Assembly: GCA_028753945.1 (NCBI GenBank)
Contig: JAPNXP010000001.1
Coordinates: 2,842,501 to 2,906,500 of the forward strand
Direction of reading: 5' to 3'
Source: Hexactinellida sp. DTS-2022
Taxonomy: Eukaryota; Porifera; Hexactinellida
Length of the DNA: 64,000 nt
Below, in pieces: positions 33,130-43,459 of this stretch. Position 1 is the stretch's first letter; each line of letters starts with the position of its first letter. The notes beneath the pieces are model-generated. The model saw only the letters and a program-made list of their open reading frames with translations, made no database searches and had not been told where the DNA came from. The position numbers were made by a program, and so were the translations under genes.

Positions 33130-35325
33130 AATATTGAAACAATGAATTTAACATTCCTGACACCGCTGGTGAAACAATCGCTATCCTCAACTTAGATGAA
33201 GAAAAACATGATTCCGTTACTTTTACTAAAAGGGTTCAAACCTACATTAGAATGTCTATGAAAATCTTTCATCAACTCAATAACGATTGCTCGGAATTTC
33301 CAAATTCCATGGGAACCAAAATCCTTAATAGTAACCCATTCAGAGAGTATTACTTCAGTTCATACAGAGTTTAATGTAAAGAAGAACCTTTATTCTCTTC
33401 GATTACCACAACAACGCATAAAGTTATCTTCTATCCTAGAACAAATTAGAGAAACGGCTACAATCGAAGGTTCTACCCCAGTTGAAATTGCTGCACTAGC
33501 ATTGCAACTTTTGGCTAACGAAGCTGATGATCGTAAACTGCCAAGGTTGCTAAAGGAATTGTCGGTAATGTTGGTTTCAGTGGCATAAATTTGAATTATG
33601 TACCTTGGACATGGCTATATTTTTGCCAGATTACTTGAAATCGACAGGAGAAAGTGCACTCAGCTTCGCCAAACTTTAATACCGGAGAAAATAAATTTTC
33701 CATCTTATAGTAAAGTCACAGATTTGCGAAACGAATTGGTATTAAGGAATTTAACACAAATATATCCAGATTCTCATCAACCGATCGATGTACTTCGTCC
33801 AGGTTCAAAAAACTCTAGAATGAATCCTCACTACATTGAATCCACTTGATGATGAAGAATATCCGCTTATATTCCGTAACGCAGATGGTTTAGATGGTAG
33901 CGGTTGTCATGGCATTTACAATCAAAATAACACCGACACCCACAAAGAATTTTATTATATTTCGTTTCAAGCCGATGTCCATCTGTACAGCTTCAAATAG
34001 AGTAGTTTGGCAAAACCATTCCCCCAATTCCTCTTTCTCTCAACGACCTGTATTTCTTTGCGCTGCGAAAGAATGTGAAGAAAATATTCGCATATTTATG
34101 CATAATCTGATTAACCCCGATACAGCAAAATTACAAATGTGTATCTCTTTAGAGAATGGCTCTGTTAATGTTGATATCATTCGATCAATGTTCGAAGGAA
34201 CGATGGCTGCGATATATCTGGAGCGGGAGGAGCCAGTTGGCAAATGTGCACTGCTACTCATAATGATTTGGAGGATCGGGAATTAGTCCTTGACGGATTT
34301 TCCATTAACCAAACGATTTCAGATTAGATTCAATTATTCGGAGTACTGGAAGATATTGAATATTTCTTCGCACTTCCATCTAATGAGCTTTACAATTTAA
34401 CTCATCTCCCCATCTCTATAGTTAATATAATTGCTGCTTCACCACTTCATTCGTACACGTGTATTTTAGGTGGTTCAATCTTTTAGTCTAATACCTCCAT
34501 ATTGGAAAATTGAAATGGTCCTCAACTTCTCCTGTTATCAAAATTCCAATGAAAATTACTCAGAAAATAGTGTAAATCAAACTGGATTGAGAATTGATCA
34601 ACCAGACTCCAGTGGTGGGACCAAGGAGTTATCCAGGAGCGCTAGACGCTCCTTTTGGAGCATTATTTTTGGAAAATTATAATTTTAGAAGCGTGAAAAT
34701 TTGGATTCCTCTCCTATATCGTAACATTTAATTTGCGATTTAGGCGTATGAAAATTGGATCAGACCAGGATTAGGAGCGTATTTACAATTAGCTGTATAA
34801 TACACTGGGTGGGACTACATAGACTGGAAATGTTGCGAGAAGGCCTTTCTCAGATGATTCGCTTTTCATTGAATGCGTTTTATCTAACATAGCTATCCGA
34901 CACATTCAGCTTTATCTAACTACACGCTCAACTTGCAGCAAAATTAAAGATTTGCAATTCCAGCCAATTAGTAAATACTTCTGATTTTGGAAAGCTGTGC
35001 AGGGACACATATCTCTCAGTCTTATATTCTTTTTCCTGGGCGAGCATTTCGCCTACTCTACACAAAGTTCTAGTGTACTCAGAACAACTTTTTCGAGAGG
35101 AAAATGCAGGATGTGGCTTAAAATCTTTCTCGGAAGAAGGAACAGAGTCGTGTAATAACTTGGTTCGGAAATATCGAGAAAATCTATCGCGTAAAAACAT
35201 TTTTGAATGCAATATTGATGATATACTATTTGTGAGGTCAGCGTCACAAAGCGATGCCGTATTAGTGGGATATCGGAGGAATTATGATTCTGCGAAAGAT
35301 GTGGTCAATCAGGGCATACAGTGAG
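33130..35325 (+). pseudogene. RAG1/Transib-like DDE transposase remnant, copy B
   Basis: A multi-frame remnant longer than copy A. Readable parts: IPDTAGETIAILNLDEEKH (about 33150-33210), IRETATIEGSTPVEIAALAL (about 33440-33510), FPSYSKVTDLRNELVLRNL (33700-33750), ADGLDGSGCHGIYNQ (first Asp 33884-33886), ECEENIRIFMHNLINPD (about 34070), and RSMFEGTM, where the second catalytic Asp is replaced by Glu (34194-34196). Then SPLHSYTCI (about 34440) and LRIDQPDSSGGT, interrupted by a MITE (34622-34807), resuming as TGNVARR. The C-terminal part is ISPTLHKVL and SEEGTESCNNLVRKYRENLS (35130-35190). This last block aligns with the RAG1 segment holding the third catalytic residue (E962). No TIR or RAG2-like partner gene seen. 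Confidence 0.82.
34622..34807. mobile_element. hAT-type MITE inserted in RAG1-like gene
   Basis: Left end CAAGGAGTTATCCAGGAGCG; right end, reversed, CAGTGTATTATACAGC; perfect 8-bp duplication GGTGGGAC (34614-34621, 34808-34815). Removing it and one duplication rejoins the SGGT..TGNVARR segment of the RAG1-like remnant. Same family as 1621-1834 and 42464-42648. Confidence 0.85.
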
Positions 35326-35915
35326 AACAAAGTGTTGTAGAGTAGAAACCCAACATAGCTCCAACATAGAGTCTCTAGTTTCTTCGTTAGTCATTTCTTT
35401 AGAATTAAATTAGCTGTAAGAATGTGTTTAATTGATTCTAGTTTGTGCTATTTGTTGTAAATTAACTACAATCCAATTTACAATTGTAATTGTTATTTAC
35501 TAGAAAATGCCACAACATTCGATGGACATCATCTATATATAAAAAGAGGAATTGTTGTGTGTGTGTTTGTTTGTTTGTTTGTCCAGAATTAATTGGAAAG
35601 ACTACGAGTCCCAGAAAGCTGAAAATTTGTATACAGGGGTAATTTTATACTGCGACAACGATCTATTGGTTTTTGAAGAGAAATATTCACATTTGAAGGT
35701 GACAAAATATGTTAGCCAATTAAATTCGAGGGTTTGTTGGATTAGCTAACTTGAGCCTGCAATCTGATTGATTGAAAATAAATTCATTTAACCAATCATT
35801 TGTGCCTGAAACTCATTGCATGTATTTCTTTTTAGTATGCCTGACTATAAATACTTACTTTTCATCAGAACCTACATTTTTTTTTTACATTGTTGAATTA
35901 GATTCGATTCTTATT

Positions 35916-38900
35916 ATGCCTCCAAAACGGAAGCAAGGGATTCAGGGGGGGAACAAATTTAAAACTCCGGCTGATCGGAAGCGTTGGGAGCGAGCCAACG
36001 AGACTCCTGAGCAGACCCGACTCCGTCTCGACACGCAAAGACAGCTTCAGTCTTCTAGACGAGATGGAGAGACGGAGAGTGAAAATGCAGCTAAGCGCCA
36101 AACGAAAAAGCAGATCCAGTCCTCTTACAGAGAGTCTCAGACTGACGGGGAAACTGCTGCGCGCCTCGATAATCAGAGGGAATATCAGTCGGCCTATTTA
36201 GAGTCTCAGACTGACGAGGAAACTGCTGCTCGCCTCGATAAAAAGAGGGAATACCAGTCAACCTATTTAGAGTCTCAGACTGACGGGGAAACTGCTGCTC
36301 GCCTCGATAATCAGAGGGAATACCAGTCTGCCTATTTAGAGTCTCAGACTGATGGGGAAACTGCTGCGCGCCTCGATAATCAGAGGGAATACCAGTCTGC
36401 CTATTTAGAGTCTCAGACTGACGGGGAAACTGCTGCGCGCCTCGATAAGAAGAGGGAACACCAGTCGGCCTATTTAGAGTCTCAGACTGACGAGCAAACT
36501 GCTGTGCGCCTCGATAAAAATAGGGAATATGCTACCGTGCTGAGAGCAGGAGAGACAGCAGAGCAGCATGCTGAGCGTATGCAGGAAAGGGTTGAGTTGT
36601 ATGCTAATTCCCTCATTTCTAAGTCGGCCTTGAACTTAGCTCGGTCACAATCTGCCTGTGAGGTTACTGATAACTTTAGCGCAGAGTATTCAGTTGGCAG
36701 TATGACTTTTTCCTGCACTTTTTGTGATGCGAAATTCTGGGAAAGTGAAAAACTTTCAACTAGCACCAGATTATTACCCAAGTTTCCACTCTGCTGTGGA
36801 CAGGCCAAGGTTGTTCTTCCCTCTTTAGCTACGCCGCCTGACCTGCTTGATCACCTGCTGACAGCGGGTGACACCAGAGGGAGAGCTTTCAGAGATAACA
36901 TCCGAGCGTACAACTCTGCTCTTGCCTTCGCCTCGCTCGGAGTTAACCTGGATAAGCAGCTCGCCAATGCTAAGAGAGGAGTGTACACATTCCGTATTCA
37001 CGGGACTGTACACCACTACATTGGACAGCTCATGCCGAGAGAGGGACAGGCCCCGGCATTTGCTCAGATATATATCCATGACGGTACCCCTGAGGCTGAA
37101 GCGGAGTATCGCCAGCAGGGTCTGGGTGGGGCTGCTCTACCCGAGCTCCTGTGTCTATAGGCTATGCTGCATGAGGTCAATCCGTATGTCTCCTACTTCA
37201 GACAGGGAATAGACGTTATGCGAGAGCATGGAGGTGCAGACGTGAGGATGACGATTAGATCTGACGGGGCCTCTGATCCCCGTCGGTACAACGCCCCCAC
37301 TGCACCTGAGATCGCCGTTATCATGCCTGGAGACGGATATAACGAGCTGGAAGCCAGCAGAGACATTGTCCTGCACGCGCGGAGTGGGGACTTGCAGCGT
37401 ATCACCGAGACCCACCGCGTCTACGATCCCCTGCACTATGTGCTCCTATTCCCTCGAGGTAAGTACTGCTGATTTATTGACATTATGTATTAGTGTGCAC
37501 TGTTTATACGGAAGCTTGCTACCGTATATTCGCCTTTGACCTTCATGGTAAATTCCCGAAAGTGATCATGCTAGCTCTCCATCTTGAGAATGAGCAGTCT
37601 GTGGTCTTTTCTGCGGACGCGGACATTGGAGATGTTCTGAGCAGACAGAAGCATACCACACTAACTGCATGGTTCGAAGCTAATTAGAAATTCCCTGAAG
37701 GGCTAGAACTCACTTACACGAATTTCGCTGACATGTTTGTGTGGGACAAAGATAAGCGTGAATGGAAACTTAGAGTTAAGGGACATGGTAAAGTGATAGC
37801 CCGTATGTACTCCGCTCACCCAGGGGAGGGACCACGTTATTACCTAAGGATACTGCTGAACCATGTCACAGGTTGCACGAGCTTTCAGGACTACCGTACT
37901 CTCCCTGATGGCACCGTCTGTGACACCTATAAGGAGGCATGTCTGAGACGAGGTCTGCTGGAAGATGATCAGGAAGTTGATCAGTATTTGGCAGAGGCAG
38001 TTACCTGTTCCATGCCAGCACAGTTGCTTCAGCTATTCGTGACTATTCTCCTGTTTGTTGAGCCATCTATTCCACTCGCCCTCTGGGATAAGTACAAATC
38101 CTCTTTCGCTGAGGACTTCCTGTGTCGTGCTAGAACTGTATTGGCTAATGTGGAACTCGACGAGCATATCTTAAATAGTGTATTGCTTGATCTTGAGTAC
38201 CGACTGCAGAAACATGGAAAGTCCTTAGCTGACTACCCAGGAATGCCGATCCCTACTAATGTGAGTAATCCGTATGAGGAATCGCGTAATCATTATGGAT
38301 GAGCTTGATTATAATGTTAGTGAACAGAATGATATAGTGAGTCAAAACTTGCCTCTACTTAATGCTGACCAGTTGAGTATTTATAACATTATAATTGCAG
38401 CTGTTAACGATACTAATTCGTGCTCTAATGCATTCTTTATCGATTGACCTGGAGGGACCGGAAAAACGTTCCTTTATAACACGCTGTTATCCACGGTCCG
38501 TTCACAGGGTAATATAGCATTAGCCATGGCTTCATCCGGTATAGCAGCTCTGCTCCTACAGGGTGGAAGGACTGTTCACTCTAGGATGAAGGTCCCAATC
38601 CATTTGAATGAAATTTCTGTCTGCAGTATTTCCAAACAGAGCGCCTTAGCTAGGTTAATTCAGCGCCCAAACTGTTTGTTTGGGACGAGGCTCCTATGAC
38701 ACATAGACATGCTGCAGAGTGTATCGACCGTACATTGAGAGATCTCTGTTCATGCGATATCCCATTCGGTGGCAAAGTTATTGTGTTTGGAGGTGATTTC
38801 CGTCAAATACTGCCTGTAATCAGACATGGGACCGAAGCTGATGTTGTGTCAGCCTGTCTGAATAGATCGCCTCTCTGGAGTCATGTTAAGGTTCTTAAAC

Positions 38901-39172
38901 TCACTATAAACATGCGACTCCGTAATTTATCTTCAGGTGATGCATCCCAAGTTAGTGAATTCTCAAAATTCCTTTTGAGAGTTGGAGAAGGCACTGAGCC
39001 CGAGGATGAGAATCATATGATTCACGTGGACCACAAATTCATAGTAGCAGGCGAGTCAGTTTCTGATTTGGTTGCTGCTACTTACGGCGATATTAAAGTT
39101 AACTATAATAATCCAGATTATATTTCTCGCCTTAGTTTGATGTGTCCTAAGAATGACACCACTGAGTTTATA
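35916..39172 (+). pseudogene. Helitron Rep/helicase (RepHel) pseudogene
   Basis: Starts MPPKRKQG, a basic N-terminus, then six 23-residue repeats. A zinc-like segment (CTFCDAKFWESEK ... CCGQAKVV, about 36715-36810) and the Helitron N-terminal helicase-like domain follow. A TAG at 37158 interrupts it (RQQGLGG..LLCL*AMLHEVNPYVS). After LLFPRG (37458) the sequence jumps to EACYRIFAFDLHGKFP, skipping the HUH nuclease and two-Tyr region. Then come TAG at 37685, the pre-helicase region to 38275, a frameshift, a TGA (38445-38447) replacing the first Gly of Walker A (ID*PGGTGKT), and another shift before WDEAPMTHRH. The rest runs to CPKNDTTEFIN. It is clearly dead. Confidence 0.9.
36132..36545 (+). 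repeat. coding tandem repeat, 69 bp x 6
   Basis: Six in-frame 69-bp units encode ESQTDGETAARLDNQREYQS plus AYL with small changes (DNQ/DKK/DKN). Predicted highly charged and helical. Copies at 36132, 36201, 36270, 36339, 36408 and 36477. Near-identity among units points to recent expansion or homogenisation. Confidence 0.95.
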
Positions 39173-39615
39173 AATGTAAATATCTTAGAGGTATAAGGTT
39201 TTGACATTCCAGCAGGGCAACCAAATATTCAATTATTAAATACTTTTCTCCGTTTTCGAACTTTGTAAAAAAAATATAATATCTTCAAATTATACTAGAA
39301 ATAATTTCTGAAATTTTCAAAAAAATCAGAATGTTAAAAAAAACGATATAAGGCTATATGCAGTCGGTGGGGCAAAAATTTACGGATCGATTGCAGACAT
39401 GTGGTCAAGCCCTTTCAAAAGGGCTTAAGTCCAAGCCCATCCCTAATTAGAAAGGGCTTATTAAGTATCTACTTATGTCTTTACTCTAATTATTTAGAAA
39501 TCCATACCGTGTTTAATTGAATGGGTTCATTGGAAAGAGCTTGAAAAGGGCTTGAAGCTCATCTATAAAGGTCTGAAGTCCAAGTCCGGACTTAAGACCT
39601 TTTATTAAAAGAGGA

Positions 39616-40431
39616 CTGTTGTATGCCAGAATGACTCGCATGCTAGAATGACACAAACCATGGATATTCACTATCTATGCTAGAATGACACGCTCTACTA
39701 ATAATCTAATGACTGTTAGAACTTCACAGGTTTCTCAGTTCATTCAGACAATTACATTTCTGAATTCTAAGATTTCGTATTTGATTTCATTATTTTAAAA
39801 CCAAAATTCGCTGATACAAAAAGCAAAAAGTATGTTTAAAATTAATAGGGCTGAAACGTATATTCGAAATGTAACGAACGAACCTTTTTCTAAACGAACG
39901 AATATTCGAATATATAATATTCGTTCGTTTGGATGACTAAGCATTAAATCAATTTCAAGAGACAAAATACATTGGAAAATAGGTTTTTGATAATGTTAGA
40001 ATGGTATAATAATAGTCACAAAGTGTATTATACACAAGTTGACTAATAATCAGCTAGTTTAAGTGGGAATATATATTTACAATATTTCTCAGCTATACAA
40101 AAGTCTTGTTGTTGCCCAAAATTAGTTAACGAAGATCCGTTTCAATCTAATATTCGTCCAAACGAATATTCGTTTCGTAGCGAATATTCGTTTGCAAACG
40201 AACGAATATTCGTTCAATCATTTCGAACAAATATTCGAATATTCGGTATATTCGTTTCAGCCCTAAAAATTAAGACATTAAGATAGGTATTTAACACCGA
40301 TTATTCGGTATTTAAATGTTTTGGTAGAATACTGTTCTAATTAATATTCCTGTACTTGTAGATCTAGCATAGATAGTGAATATCCATGGTTTGTGTCATT
40401 CTAGCATGCGAGTCATTCTGGCATACAACAG
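39616..40431. mobile_element. TIR element with about 70-bp inverted repeats
   Basis: CTGTTGTATGCCAGAATGAC ... (39616-39690) is mirrored almost perfectly by ... GTCATTCTGGCATACAACAG (40363-40431), including CATGCTAGAATGACACAAAC. The long TIRs would fit a MULE- or Mariner-type MITE; the target duplication could not be read. A hAT MITE (39846-40265) is nested inside. Confidence 0.8.
39846..40265. mobile_element. hAT-type MITE with CGAATATTCG repeats
   Basis: TIRs TAGGGCTGAAACG ... CGTTTCAGCCCTA with perfect 8-bp duplication AAAATTAA (39838-39845, 40266-40273). Both arms are arrays of AACGAATATTCGTT. Non-coding centre. Confidence 0.92.
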
Positions 40432-40560
40432 GGCTTTACCCCAGATTTACCCCTCTAAAATTGGGCTTAAGTCCAAAGGGCTTAAAGTTTCAGACTATAT
40501 CTAGAGATCGTTCCCAATAATTTCCTAATTCATTTAAACCCCCTGATTTATCGACGCTAC

Positions 40561-40875
40561 TTGCAAATATGGCTCTGGATGAAACTGAAATTCTTTGTGT
40601 ATTTGACAAGAACTGCACCTCCTGATTTATCTAAATTATCTGAAGAGTTAATCCTACCAATAGTAGGACCAGTTGCCACCCTGTTTCCAAAGTCAAGAAT
40701 AAACCGATGCCTCGCCAAGAAAAATGAGCCAAAAATACAGTCTGTAATTAAAGGAGAAGCTACTATAAATTTTGGACAGTATATAAATTCCCAATTTAAA
40801 TTTATAAATCTACTTCACCAAGAGAGTGCATCCTCTTTCCAGAGGTTGTTGACAATAGTTGTCCTGCTGGCTTAG
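40561..40875 (+). CDS. unrecognised ORF (low support)
   Basis: A 104-codon frame ending AASSFQRLL-like sequence before a stop at 40875, containing PKSRINRCLAKKNEPKIQ and INFGQYINSQFKF. No family recognised. It lies between a MITE cluster and a reverse-strand Cys-rich frame it slightly overlaps. Probably a decayed transposon part or a chance frame; no splice signals were assigned. Confidence 0.2.
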   Translation: MQIWLWMKLKFFVYLTRTAPPDLSKLSEELILPIVGPVATLFPKSRINRCLAKKNEPKIQSVIKGEATINFGQYINSQFKFINLLHQESASSFQRLLTIVVLLA

Positions 40876-41076
40876 GCCTGACTTCTCTAAATTTGTTAAT
40901 AACAACGTGTGCAATAAGACTGACATACGATCCACTGTATAACATTGTTTACAATCCGTACCATCAACTTGAGCAACAAAGCATATTGGTTGGACCGGTT
41001 TACACAATGCCACGAAACTGCCGCAGTTAGTGCAACACGAATTTGATGGAGCCATATTTAGAAGTTCTGGGACCAT
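40810..41076 (-). CDS. Cys-rich ORF, possible transposon-encoded zinc module
   Basis: An 88-codon reverse frame has CCTNCGSFVALCKPVQPICF followed by GTDCKQCYTVDRM, that is C-x2-C, single Cys residues and another C-x2-C. This spacing could bind two zinc ions. Just upstream (41160-41095) another frame starts MEKMSDLCKQVLNYK, and this flank belongs to dispersed family S. Family S may therefore be the 5' part of an autonomous element with this frame as an early coding segment. No catalytic domain seen. Family unknown. Confidence 0.35.
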   Translation of the reverse strand: MVPELLNMAPSNSCCTNCGSFVALCKPVQPICFVAQVDGTDCKQCYTVDRMSVLLHTLLLTNLEKSGLSQQDNYCQQPLERGCTLLVK

Positions 41077-41584
41077 GTCTTGTCTCTTCCGACAGATACC
41101 TTGTAGTTTAACACTTGTTTACATAAATCAGACATCTTCTCCATATTGTAATTACTCTATAGCAGTGCTTCTCAAACTTTTTCATGTCGCGGATCAATAA
41201 ATTTGTTATCACAATTACACGGACCTCGCGAATTTTCGCGCAGTTTCGACCTTAGTAAATTTGATTATTGTAATGTTTCAATATTTATGATGCAAATACG
41301 GGAAATTTATTAATTGTGGATAATCGACGGTAAATTATCTAAAGCGTTTATAATTAATGTCAACCTAACATACACACCCATACCAAAAGTATTCAACAAC
41401 CCAAAATTTCCATTGGAAATAGAATTATATAGTTTAATGACTCTAAATCTGTCTAATATTATCAAATTATATGAGATATGCATTTTGATTGCAGAATCGT
41501 GTTCAACGCATCCAATTAACCTATGTAGAGCTTTCAAATGAATATCATATTGATTAATTTGAAAATTAACATCCGGTAGCACCA

Positions 41585-41880
41585 CACAGTGGCTTAAAAC
41601 TGTAGTTGCTAGGAAATAGGCATTTGGGTTGCAGGTACTCAAAAGTGAAGTATTATTGACATATAGGTTATTGATAGCTGCGAATTGAATGGCATCATCA
41701 AAAATGATGTATCCACTCTTTTAAGTTTAGTTCTGGGCGATTTGTTGTAAATCAATGAAACACAAATTTTTTGGTTTGTTAACAATCTTTTAATACTCAC
41801 CCATGATTATTGTTCAAATATCTTGAACATGGGGAATATTTCGTAAAAGCCCAGTTCCCAAGGGATATAAGGATTTGTAC
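41585..41880 (+). repeat. dispersed repeat family R, copy 3
   Basis: Begins CACAGTGG and is collinear with copies 1 and 2 (TATTATTGACATATAGGTTAT, ATCAAAAATGATGTA, TTGTTAACAA, CACCCATGATTATTG). It ends within AT-rich DNA. Confidence 0.65.
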
Positions 41881-42463
41881 ACTCATGTAAAGGGGGTAGA
41901 TGGTTACTAAATGTAATTATAACGTGTATTAGAACTCATAATACCCTATATGACTTTTTCTAGCATAGCTGTCAATTGTGCATCACACTAAATAACCTCC
42001 GAATTGTGCAAAACTAACAGCCTTCAATATCAAAAACCCAATATGAGTTCATAGTTCGCTGCTCTGATTGATGAAATTGTCCTTACGTGCTCAGTTGTTC
42101 TTAATATACAATAATTTCCATACATTTGGGTAACCAATAAGATATACTACTGAATAGTAGAGAATAATTAGTTTTAACATTTTCATAGCAACACAAAGAG
42201 ACAATGGAATTCGCTAAAATATTCAAAGTTGCGCACTGTTTCGGAAGCTAAGATTTCCATAATTAATTCCTACAACATTAATCTAAAACCTGTCAAAAAT
42301 TTTTAGCGCTTACCTGAGATTTTTAATTTTGAAAGTTCGAAGATTTTGGTTCATAAGAGCTTTTACCCCCTGTTAAATTTATAATGCATCAGTCTTACAG
42401 TAAATCAGTATAGAAATATATATTTAGCATACTCATTTTGTATATATTTGAATACAAAATAAC

Positions 42464-42648
42464 CAAGGTTTCATCCAGGCGTATGCAGCGCGCCTGGAGG
42501 CGCGTGAATTTGGAAGGAAACATTTCTAGGCGCGTGAAATTCGATAGATGCTTCCATAGACGTAATACAAAATGAGTAATTTAGGCGCGTGTGAGCGAGC
42601 TCAAACTAAATCTAGGCGCGCGGGAAATTATGTCTGGATGAAAGCCTG
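42464..42648. mobile_element. hAT-type MITE with GGCGCG repeats
   Basis: Ends CAAGGTTTCATCCAGGCG and, reversed, CAGGCTTTCATCCAGAC; perfect 8-bp duplication AAAATAAC (42456-42463, 42649-42656). Internal TAGGCGCGTG units. Third member of the 1621-1834 family, nested in the hAT at 41163-43451. Confidence 0.9.
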
Positions 42649-43459
42649 AAAATAACCACGATTCCTTATACAATGTAGTTCAGAGTGAAATGAAATATGT
42701 TGTATTTTATGAATTCTGAAAACCGCAAATGGAACTATACATTTGATATAATTCAAAAATTATTTATCGGCGTAGTTTGTGTTCAAATCAATTGATATTT
42801 CAAATGAATGTTAGTATACTATCTAACTTTACTTTAATAACATTTAGAGGCATTTTGATAAACACAAATATTTTCCTATTTCCATGTGTTAAGCCACTGT
42901 GCACCATGTACATTTATTCCAATTGCCAACGAAGTATAAGGTGGGAACAAGTGGCACATAGTGGCAATGGATGGTAATTTTCAACATAATCAGTAACTAA
43001 CAGAGGTGAAGGCTCCTGCAATGGATATATAAAATGCGTAGAAAAAGAATCTGACATAATTTTTAAATGTTCCATATATTACGAATACAGTATACATTTT
43101 TCTAGACACGCTATATTGCTATTTTCTATAGAAATTTTGACTTTTTGTAGGGGAGTGTATGGCGGAAGATAAAATTATATTTGAATCTCACGTTACTGTT
43201 TGATGTTTGCAAGATTGATGAAATTATAGCAGCATTCTAGGAAGTAGACTGTGTGATCATCTTCTGATTATTTTTGAAGAGAGTGAGGGAGATTTCGATA
43301 TTATACCCAAAATTGTATAATGACAACAAATAATTGGAGATTGAAATCCATTAAATAAAAAATTGAACAACTTTCATGATCTTTCCGCGGCCCAGTAACA
43401 ATTTCCTCGCGGCCCACTAGTGGGTCGGGGACCACAGTTTGAGTACCACAGCTCTATAG

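Larger units (their letters stand above)
35532..39172 (+). mobile_element. Helitron, 3'-truncated and decayed
   Basis: A candidate 5' end TCTATATATAAAAAGAGGAA, preceded by A at 35531, leads into a TGTGTGTTTGTTTGTTTG tract, a common Helitron 5' layout. The RepHel pseudogene follows at 35916. Homology to the second Helitron (60566-64000) stops after CPKNDTTEFIN near 39172. No 3' hairpin plus CTRR end follows; nested MITEs start about 220 bp later. Insertion between A and T is expected for Helitrons. Confidence 0.7.
39395..40505. repeat. MITE with GGGCTTAAGTCC arms, containing nested elements
   Basis: The left arm (39395-39605) repeats AAGCCCTTT and GGGCTTAAGTCCAAGCCC; the right arm (40432-40490) carries GGGCTTAAGTCCAAAGGGCTT. 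The TIR core is AAGCCCTTT. I could not fix the exact ends or a duplication. The element at 39616-40431 lies between the arms. Confidence 0.55.
41163..43451. mobile_element. Charlie-type hAT element, 2.3 kb, non-coding
   Basis: Ends CAGTGCTTCTCAAACT and, reversed, CTGTGGTACTCAAACT, with perfect 8-bp duplication CTCTATAG (41155-41162, 43452-43459). Arms contain CGCGGACC / CGCGGCCCA motifs. Internally it carries repeat R (41585-41880) and a second hAT MITE (42464-42648). No transposase is readable. The unoccupied site is preserved at about 32045. Confidence 0.88.

Noticed and set aside
36482-37436. Reverse-strand ORFs
   Set aside because: Shadows of the Helitron pseudogene on the + strand.
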